Assembly (NCBI GenBank): GCA_016191235.1
Contig: JACPOZ010000011.1
Location: 62,001 to 126,000 of the forward strand
Direction of reading: 5' to 3'
DNA: 64,000 nt
From: Gammaproteobacteria bacterium
GTDB taxonomy: Bacteria; Pseudomonadota; Gammaproteobacteria; Ga0077554; Ga007554
In this document: one piece after another, positions 57,637 through 64,000 of the stretch
Position numbering within the stretch: position 1 is the first letter of the stretch
How the letters are laid out: every line of letters begins with the position of its first letter
Translations under genes and position numbers: made by a program
The notes under the pieces: generated by a model
What the model was told of the DNA's origin: nothing
Databases searched by the model: none
The model's input: the letters and a program-made list of their open reading frames with translations, nothing else

Positions 57637-58398
57637 GTGCGCTTCGCATCCCTCGGTAGCGGCAGCCAGGGCAACGGTGCGCTGGTGGAAAAAAACGGCA
57701 CGTGCATCCTTGTCGACTGCGGATTTTCCGTCGCAGAAACAGAGCAGCGCCTGGCACGGCTAGGCAGACAGCCTGAGAGCATCACCGCCATAGTCATCAC
57801 CCACGAACACGGTGACCACGTGAGCGGCGTGGGTCCTCTGGTCAAAAAATACGGATTGCCGGTATGGGCCACCACCGGGACCGCTCAACATCAATGGCTG
57901 CGAAAACTGCCGGGATTGCACCGTTTCAGCAGCCATAAACCCTTTGCAATCGGCGACCTGCAGGTGCAACCCTTTCCCGTGCCGCATGACGCGCGCGAGC
58001 CCACCCACTTCGTCTTTAGCGACGGTGCGCGCCGTCTTGGCATGTTGACGGATATCGGCCGCAGCATGCCGCATATCGAGCAGCACTTGACCGGCTGCGA
58101 CGCATTGATGCTGGAAAGCAATTACGACGTTGAAATGCTTGCGAACGGCGAATACTCAAAAAAACTGAAGCAGCGCGTCGGCGGCCCCTATGGGCATCTG
58201 AGCAATGTACAAGCCGCAGAATTGCTGGCGCACCTCGATTGCTCACGACTGCAACACCTGGTGGCAGCGCACCTGAGTGCCAAAAACAATACGCCTGATC
58301 TGGCGCGCGCGGCACTCTCGAAGGTGATGGGTTGCGAGCCGGACTGGATAGCCATCGCGGAACAGGACAACGGCCTGGCGTGGCGCGAGATTTTGTGA
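57637..58398 (+). CDS. Metallo-beta-lactamase-fold hydrolase, YycJ-like
   Basis: 253 aa, starting with GTG at 57637, 5 bp after bam[13 protein letters not shown] near the N-terminus and the metal motif [10 protein letters not shown] (about residues 50-59) place it in the YycJ/WalJ group of MBL-fold hydrolases. Later elements include [25 protein letters not shown] and [10 protein letters not shown]. Probably a nuclease-like hydrolase; in Gram-negatives its role is poorly defined. Confidence 0.9.
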   Translation: MRFASLGSGSQGNGALVEKNGTCILVDCGFSVAETEQRLARLGRQPESITAIVITHEHGDHVSGVGPLVKKYGLPVWATTGTAQHQWLRKLPGLHRFSSHKPFAIGDLQVQPFPVPHDAREPTHFVFSDGARRLGMLTDIGRSMPHIEQHLTGCDALMLESNYDVEMLANGEYSKKLKQRVGGPYGHLSNVQAAELLAHLDCSRLQHLVAAHLSAKNNTPDLARAALSKVMGCEPDWIAIAEQDNGLAWREIL

Positions 58399-58438
58399 AT
58401 TCCAAACCTGTATTTTTTCAAATTTGCGAGAACGTGCA

Positions 58439-59164
58439 ATGCAAAAACTAGCTGAACTCTATTCCGGCAAAGCCAAAACAATTTATGCCACCGATGATGC
58501 AGATCGAGTGATCATGCACTTTCGTGATGACACATCAGCTTTTGACGGGCAGAAGATCGTGCAACTGGCGCGCAAGGGCATGGTCAACAACAAATTCAAT
58601 GCCTTTATCATGGGAAAACTGGCGGAAGCGGGCGTGCCCACGCATTTCGATCGCCTGCTGTCCGATAACGAATCCCTGGTCAAAAAAATGGAGATGATTC
58701 CCATCGAATGCGTTGTACGCAACATCGCCGCAGGGAGCCTTTGCAGGCAGCTGGGCATCCCCGAAGGCACGGAGCTGTCACCGGCAACGCTCGAATTCTT
58801 CCTCAAAAACGATGCACTGCATGACCCGATGGTCAACGAATACCATATCAGGTCCTTCAACTGGGCAACGGATGCAGAGGTCGAGCACATGAAGGACCTT
58901 ACCTTCCGCGCCAACTATGTCCTCAAAACCATCTTTCTGGAGGCAGATATCCTGCTGGTGGATTATAAGCTGGAATTTGGCCGTTTTCATGGCGAGGTCG
59001 TACTGGGTGACGAATTTAGCCCCGACGGTTGCCGCCTGTGGGATGCCGCAACGCGCAAAAAACTCGATAAAGACCGCTTCCGCCAGGATCTGGGCAATGT
59101 CATCGAAGCCTACGAAGAAGTCGCCCGGCGCTTGGGCGTGGATTTGGGAACCAAGCAAGAATAA
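58439..59164 (+). CDS. purC: SAICAR synthase
   Basis: Purine biosynthesis step that joins CAIR and aspartate. 241 aa from ATG 58439 ([16 protein letters not shown]); upstream frame to 58424 is too short to matter. ATP-binding GKAKTIY, the [12 protein letters not shown] loop, [15 protein letters not shown] and [12 protein letters not shown] are all conserved. Follows the MBL gene by 40 bp. Confidence 0.97.
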   Translation: MQKLAELYSGKAKTIYATDDADRVIMHFRDDTSAFDGQKIVQLARKGMVNNKFNAFIMGKLAEAGVPTHFDRLLSDNESLVKKMEMIPIECVVRNIAAGSLCRQLGIPEGTELSPATLEFFLKNDALHDPMVNEYHIRSFNWATDAEVEHMKDLTFRANYVLKTIFLEADILLVDYKLEFGRFHGEVVLGDEFSPDGCRLWDAATRKKLDKDRFRQDLGNVIEAYEEVARRLGVDLGTKQE

Positions 59165-59278
59165 TTGGTCCCCACAGGCGAGGTGTCAGGCCAGGCTGTG
59201 TTATTGAGGAAGACTACACCTGTGCTTCTGTGGCAAAATCTAAGGCATCCTCACGATTTTGGCATATTGAGATACATA

Positions 59279-62083
59279 ATGGCGACGCAAAAAAACAATC
59301 TGAACAGCTTCGGCACCCAGTCCACCCTCACTGTTGACGGAAAAAATTACCTCTATCATTCGCTGCCGGCGCTGGCCAAGGCCGGTATCGGCGATAGTGC
59401 GCGGCTGCCCTTTTCGCTGAAGATCCTGCTGGAAAACCTGTTGCGCCAGGAAGACGGCGTTGCGGTCAAAAAGGCCGATATCGAGGCCCTGACACAGTGG
59501 AATCCCACGGCCGAACCTGACCGGGAAATCTTTTTCATGCCATCACGGGTGCTGCTCCAGGACTTCACTGGTGTACCCGCCGTTGCCGATCTAGCAGCGA
59601 TGCGTGCCGCGCTGCAACGCCTGGGCGGCGACCCCCGCAAGATCAACCCTTTCACGCCCGCCGATCTGGTGATCGACCATTCGGTACAGGTAGACCAGTA
59701 TGGCAGCTCCACGGCCTTCCAGGCCAATGCTACCCGCGAATTCGAACGCAACAGCGAGCGCTACCAGTTTCTGCGCTGGGGACAAAACGCCTTCAACAAC
59801 TTCCATGTCGTGCCGCCGGACAACGGCATCGTCCATCAGATCAACCTCGAATACCTGGCTCCGGTGGCGATGGTTGCCGAGCAGGATGGCGTTGCCTGGA
59901 TCTATCCCGACACCGTGATCGGCACCGACTCCCACACCACCATGATCAACGGCCTGGGCGTGCTGGGCTGGGGCGTGGGCGGTATCGAGGCTGAGGCGGC
60001 ACTGCTTGGCCAACCCAGCTCTATGCTCATCCCGCAAGTGGTGGGATTCAAGCTCGTCGGCAAACTGCCTGCCGGGGCCACTGCCACCGATCTGGTGCTG
60101 ACCATCACCCAGGTGTTGCGCAAAAGGGGCGTGGTGGGCAAATTCGTGGAATTTTATGGCCCCGGCCTTGCCTATCTGACACTGGCCGACCGTGCCACTA
60201 TCGCCAACATGGCCCCGGAATACGGCGCGACCTGCGGCATCTTCCCGGTGGACAGCCAGACCTCCGGCTATCTGCGCCTCACCGGACGGTACCATCTGAT
60301 ACCGCTGGTGGAGGCCTATTACCAGGCGCAAGGACTGTGGTATTCGCCGGATCAACCCGAACCGGCCTATTCGGAGACTGTGGTGTTCGACCTGGGTTCC
60401 GTCGTGCCATGCCTGGCCGGCCCATCCCGTCCGCAAGACCGCGCCCCACTCGGCGAAGTACGCAATTCATTCCGTAAGTTACTTGCTAGCCAGTACAAAG
60501 AAGAAGCCTCCGCCCTGCATAAAGAAGAGCTCAATCACTGGCTGAATGAGGGTGGCAACCCCGTCCTTATTACCCCGGAACTGGCGCCCACCCATCCGGA
60601 CGAGGCGCTGAATGTGTTCGGCACCTGCGTGCCGGTGCGACAGCCCGATGGATTAGCCTACAAACTCTGCCACGGCTCCGTTGTGATCGCCGCCATCACC
60701 AGTTGCACCAACACCTCCAACCCGTCAGTGATGATCGCCGCCGCGCTGCTGGCGAAAAACGCGGTACAGCGCGGCCTGCAGGTCAAACCTTGGGTCAAGA
60801 CCAGCCTCGCGCCCGGATCGAGGGTGGTCACCGACTACCTTGTCAAGTCCGGCCTTATGCCGTATTTGGAGGCATTGCGCTTCCATCTGGTGGGTTACGG
60901 CTGCACCACCTGCATCGGCAATAGCGGCCCGTTGTCCGACCACATATCGCAGGCCATTCTCGACGGCGATCTCGCGGTGGCGTCGGTGCTGTCCGGCAAC
61001 CGCAATTTCGAAGGGCGCGTCAATCCACTGGTGCGCGCCAACTATCTTGGCTCGCCGCCGCTGGTGGTAGCCTATGCCCTGGCAGGCAACATCAACATCG
61101 ACCTGACGGTAGACCCCCTCGGCATCACACCCAACGGCGAGATGGTCTACCTCAAGGACATCTGGCCTTCCAACGAGGAAATCGCGGATCTGGCGCGCGC
61201 CCACGTGGTATCCGCCCAATACAAGCGTACCTACTCCGACATCTTTCACGGCAATCGCGAATGGAATAGCCTGGAAGTGCCCAGTGGCCAGCTATTTGAC
61301 TGGAATAGTGATTCGACTTACATCAAAGAGCCGCCTTTCTTTGACGGCATCACCACCACGCCCGCACCACTCACCGACATTGTCCAGGCCCGCGTGCTGG
61401 CACTGCTGGGAGATTCCGTCACCACCGACCACATATCCCCTGCCGGCTCCATCGGCAAAACCAGTCCCGCCGGGAAATACCTGATCGGCCTGGGCGTACC
61501 CGCCACCGATTTCAATTCCTACGGCGCGCGACGCGGCAACCATGAAGTGATGGTGCGCGGCACCTTCGCCAATGTGCGCCTGAAAAACAAACTGGTCGAA
61601 GGTGTGGAAGGCGGCGTGACACTACATTTGCCCGGCGGCGAACAGATATCGATCTACGACGCCTCGATGCGCTACCAGGCGCAGGGCACACCGCTGATCG
61701 TCATCGCCGGCAAGGAATACGGCACCGGCTCGTCGCGTGACTGGGCCGCCAAAGGACCCAAACTGCTCGGCATCCACGCCGTGATCGCCGAGAGCTTCGA
61801 GCGCATCCACCGCTCCAACCTGGTGGGCATGGGCATCCTGCCGCTGCAATTCCTGCCCGGCGAAAACGCCCAGACACTGGGGCTGACTGGACACGAGACC
61901 TATGACATCGCCGGCCTCACCGCACTCACACCGGGGCAGAAGATCCAGGTCATGGCGCAATCCGCCGACGGCAGCATCAAACGCTTCACCGTCCAGTCGC
62001 GCATCGACACCGCCAACGAAGTGGAATACTTCCGCCACGGCGGCATCTTGCCGTATGTGTTGAGGCAGTCGGCGCGGGAATGA
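59279..62083 (+). CDS. acnA: Aconitate hydratase A
   Basis: TCA-cycle enzyme that interconverts citrate and isocitrate with a [4Fe-4S] cluster. 934 aa from ATG 59279. Cluster ligands lie in SCTNTSNPSVM and GYGCTTCIGNSGPL, and the active-site GTGSSRDWAAKGPKLLG is in the C-terminal swivelling domain. It belongs to the AcnA/IRP1-type, slightly longer than usual. An in-frame extension to 59165 is not family-like. Confidence 0.97.
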   Translation: MATQKNNLNSFGTQSTLTVDGKNYLYHSLPALAKAGIGDSARLPFSLKILLENLLRQEDGVAVKKADIEALTQWNPTAEPDREIFFMPSRVLLQDFTGVPAVADLAAMRAALQRLGGDPRKINPFTPADLVIDHSVQVDQYGSSTAFQANATREFERNSERYQFLRWGQNAFNNFHVVPPDNGIVHQINLEYLAPVAMVAEQDGVAWIYPDTVIGTDSHTTMINGLGVLGWGVGGIEAEAALLGQPSSMLIPQVVGFKLVGKLPAGATATDLVLTITQVLRKRGVVGKFVEFYGPGLAYLTLADRATIANMAPEYGATCGIFPVDSQTSGYLRLTGRYHLIPLVEAYYQAQGLWYSPDQPEPAYSETVVFDLGSVVPCLAGPSRPQDRAPLGEVRNSFRKLLASQYKEEASALHKEELNHWLNEGGNPVLITPELAPTHPDEALNVFGTCVPVRQPDGLAYKLCHGSVVIAAITSCTNTSNPSVMIAAALLAKNAVQRGLQVKPWVKTSLAPGSRVVTDYLVKSGLMPYLEALRFHLVGYGCTTCIGNSGPLSDHISQAILDGDLAVASVLSGNRNFEGRVNPLVRANYLGSPPLVVAYALAGNINIDLTVDPLGITPNGEMVYLKDIWPSNEEIADLARAHVVSAQYKRTYSDIFHGNREWNSLEVPSGQLFDWNSDSTYIKEPPFFDGITTTPAPLTDIVQARVLALLGDSVTTDHISPAGSIGKTSPAGKYLIGLGVPATDFNSYGARRGNHEVMVRGTFANVRLKNKLVEGVEGGVTLHLPGGEQISIYDASMRYQAQGTPLIVIAGKEYGTGSSRDWAAKGPKLLGIHAVIAESFERIHRSNLVGMGILPLQFLPGENAQTLGLTGHETYDIAGLTALTPGQKIQVMAQSADGSIKRFTVQSRIDTANEVEYFRHGGILPYVLRQSARE

Positions 62084-62133
62084 GTTGCTGATTTTAGTTG
62101 GTCATGCTCGTAATTCGCCCAACAGAAATGGAG

Positions 62134-62220
62134 GCAAGTAACCCGGAGAAATATAGCGTAATCCAGGGAACATATACCGAGCCGACAAGGTGTTCCCGGA
62201 TTACCATCCGGGTTACTTGC
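62134..62220. repeat. Inverted REP-like pair between acnA and glyQ
   Basis: GCAAGTAACCCGGA (62134-62147) and its exact complement TCCGGGTTACTTGC (62207-62220) form a 14-bp inverted repeat; inside them lie a second related pair (TAATCCAGGGAAC and GTTCCCGGATTA). The CCCGGAT...ATCCGGG core is shared with 19837-19863. A BIME-like dispersed repeat; no gene is in 62084-62293. Confidence 0.7.
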
Positions 62221-62293
62221 TACGGACTACATAAACCCGCCTGTACCCGCTATACTTTGCGCCACGCTCCATTCATGAATAAAAGGGTCTGTT

Positions 62294-63241
62294 TTGACAC
62301 ACACCACTCCTTCTGGCGGCACACCATCCGCTGACGTTTCCACCTTCCAGGCCCTGATCCTGACACTCCAGAATTACTGGGCTGCCCAGGGTTGCGTGCT
62401 GTTGCAGCCTTACGATATGGAAGTCGGCGCGGGCACGTTCCATTCCGCCACTTTTTTACGTGCCATCGGCCCGGAGCCGTGGCGTGCCGCTTACGTGCAG
62501 CCCTCGCGCCGTCCTACCGATGGACGCTACGGCGAGAACCCCAACCGCTTACAGCATTATTACCAATTCCAGGTAATCCTCAAGCCGTCGCCGCTCGACA
62601 TCCAGGATCTGTACCTGGGTTCGCTGAAAATGCTGGGGATCGACCCGCTGGTGCATGATATCCGCTTTGTCGAGGATAACTGGGAGTCACCCACGCTGGG
62701 CGCGTGGGGCTTGGGCTGGGAGGTGTGGCTGAACGGCATGGAGGTGACGCAGTTCACCTATTTTCAGCAGGTGGGCGGGCTGGAATGCCAGCCGGTGACC
62801 GGCGAGATCACCTATGGGCTGGAGCGCATCGCCATGTATCTGCAAGGGGTAGAGAGCGTGTTTGACCTGACGTGGACCGACGGGCCACATGGGAAGGTCA
62901 CGTATGGGGATGTGTTTCACCAGAACGAGGTGGAGATGTCCACATACAATTTTGAACATGCCGATGTTGCATCGCTGTTTGGCTGGTTCGATACCTGTGA
63001 ACGCGAGAGCAGTAAACTGATCGAGGCGGGATTACCGCTGCCCGCCTATGAGATGGTGCTCAAGGCCTCGCACACCTTCAACCTGCTCGATGCGCGCCGT
63101 GCGATTTCCGTGACCGAGCGTCAACGTTACATCCTGCGCGTGCGCACCCTGGCGCGCGCCGTGGCGGAGGCCTATTACAAACGCCGCGAGGCACTGGGCT
63201 TCCCTATGGCTCAGACAGCTACGGCGGGAGGTGCGGCATGA
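62294..63241 (+). CDS. glyQ: Glycyl-tRNA synthetase alpha subunit
   Basis: 315 aa; alpha chain of the bacterial alpha2-beta2 glycyl-tRNA synthetase, carrying the catalytic core. [18 protein letters not shown] is the usual start region, and [26 protein letters not shown] contains class II motifs. It begins with TTG at 62294, since no in-frame ATG precedes the conserved core; the first 16 residues are therefore less certain. It overlaps glyS by 4 bp. Confidence 0.95.
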   Translation: MTHTTPSGGTPSADVSTFQALILTLQNYWAAQGCVLLQPYDMEVGAGTFHSATFLRAIGPEPWRAAYVQPSRRPTDGRYGENPNRLQHYYQFQVILKPSPLDIQDLYLGSLKMLGIDPLVHDIRFVEDNWESPTLGAWGLGWEVWLNGMEVTQFTYFQQVGGLECQPVTGEITYGLERIAMYLQGVESVFDLTWTDGPHGKVTYGDVFHQNEVEMSTYNFEHADVASLFGWFDTCERESSKLIEAGLPLPAYEMVLKASHTFNLLDARRAISVTERQRYILRVRTLARAVAEAYYKRREALGFPMAQTATAGGAA

Positions 63242-64000
63242 CACAGCATCGTGACCTGCTGGTGGAAATCGGCACCGAGGAATTGCCGCCCAAGGCCTTA
63301 AAGAAGCTCATGGCGGCATTTGCCAGCGGCATTGAGGATGGACTCGCCAAGGCCGATCTGGAATTTGGCACAGTGCGCCCCTATGCCACACCGCGCCGAT
63401 TAGCGGTACATATAGAGACGCTGATCACCACCCAGACTGACCGTCTGGTGGAACGCCGCGGCCCAGCGTTGAATGCCGCATTTGACGACATTGGCCTGCC
63501 TACCAAGGCTACCGAAGGCTTTGCGCGCTCGTGTGGCGTTGCGGTAGAGCAACTCGAAAAACTGGAAACCGACAAAGGCACATGGCTGGCGTTCCGCGCC
63601 ACGCAGCCTGGCTGCGCCACAAAGGATTTGCTGACCAGCATCATAGAGCAATCACTCGCAGCACTCCCCATCCCCAAACGCATGCGCTGGGGCAGCTCGC
63701 GCGTGGAATTTGTGCGCCCGGTGCATTGGGTCGTTCTGCTATTCGGTGATGAAGTGGTCGATGCCGAAATCCTCGGCGTGCGTACCGGACGCGAGACACG
63801 CGGGCACCGCTTCCATCACCCCGCCCCCATGTATCTGGCCGAACCTGCTGCCTATGCCCCGCTGCTGGAAACCGAAGGGCGGGTGATGCCCGACTTCGCC
63901 GCGCGGCGCGAGGCGATCTATGGGCAGGTGCAGGAGAAAGCCGTCTCGGTCGGCGGCACAGCAGTGATCGACGACGCCCTGCTCGACGAAGTCACAGCCC
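63238..64000 (+). CDS. glyS: Glycyl-tRNA synthetase beta subunit, C-terminus cut by window edge
   Basis: 254 codons visible of a protein normally near 690. [21 protein letters not shown] is the canonical beta-subunit start. Further family motifs are TPRRLAV, KRMRWG and [14 protein letters not shown] overlaps the glyQ TGA (ATGA). The beta subunit binds the tRNA; it continues past base 64000. Confidence 0.95.
   Translation, partial: MTQHRDLLVEIGTEELPPKALKKLMAAFASGIEDGLAKADLEFGTVRPYATPRRLAVHIETLITTQTDRLVERRGPALNAAFDDIGLPTKATEGFARSCGVAVEQLEKLETDKGTWLAFRATQPGCATKDLLTSIIEQSLAALPIPKRMRWGSSRVEFVRPVHWVVLLFGDEVVDAEILGVRTGRETRGHRFHHPAPMYLAEPAAYAPLLETEGRVMPDFAARREAIYGQVQEKAVSVGGTAVIDDALLDEVTA

Overview
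The window reads as chromosomal DNA of a GC-rich gammaproteobacterium. The evidence is gene order and family resemblance: accA next to tilS, orn and tpiA-secG-tRNA-Leu next to a complete nuoA-N operon, and dapA-bamC-purC. A PEP-CTERM protein gene and a urea transport plus urease operon suggest a free-living environmental species. No rRNA, CRISPR array, prophage or intact insertion sequence was seen. The species cannot be fixed from this window.

Layout. 1-5263: a partial proline-catabolism gene (putA, minus strand), then zwf and a DedA-family membrane protein (plus strand). 5437-16099: an envelope-stress or efflux island almost entirely on the minus strand. It holds a tripartite RND pump whose adaptor gene is frameshifted by a 17-bp tandem duplication, two small PepSY-domain proteins, a small three-helix membrane protein, a QseBC/PmrAB-like two-component system, and a plus-strand remnant of an Nramp metal transporter. 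16084-19632: tilS, accA, a CBS-domain protein and a HigA antitoxin with only a scrap of its toxin. 20097-22948: a secreted subtilisin-like protease and a PEP-CTERM protein with a well-formed sigma-54 promoter. 23576-38003: nuoABCDEFGHIJKLMN, complete, coding for the proton-pumping NADH:quinone oxidoreductase. 38315-40363: terminator, tRNA-Leu(GAG), a 239-bp non-autonomous mobile element, an internally deleted secG, tpiA and orn. 40453-43440: an M48 membrane protease and a kinase/ATPase fusion. 43474-55331: a 12-kb minus-strand run of porin (frameshifted), urtABCDE and ureDABCEFG, with a sigma-54 promoter and an NtrC-like site upstream. 55507-64000: dapA, bamC, a metallo-beta-lactamase-fold hydrolase, purC, acnA, glyQ and partial glyS.

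How the parts connect. The urea block is a full acquire-and-degrade pathway: outer-membrane entry, high-affinity ABC uptake, nickel enzyme and its maturation factors, under what looks like nitrogen control. The efflux island looks like a regulon. Three promoters carry the same direct repeat, NTTAAG-N5-NTTAAG, 9-10 nt upstream of a -10-like hexamer. Each faces a small envelope-protein gene, and the response regulator encoded in the island belongs to the family known to bind such repeats.

The window also shows decay. Two frameshifts, one truncated transporter, one truncated toxin and one gutted secG lie close to two copies of a MITE-like element with 3-bp target duplications. The frameshifts and the secG deletion could be assembly errors and should be checked against reads.
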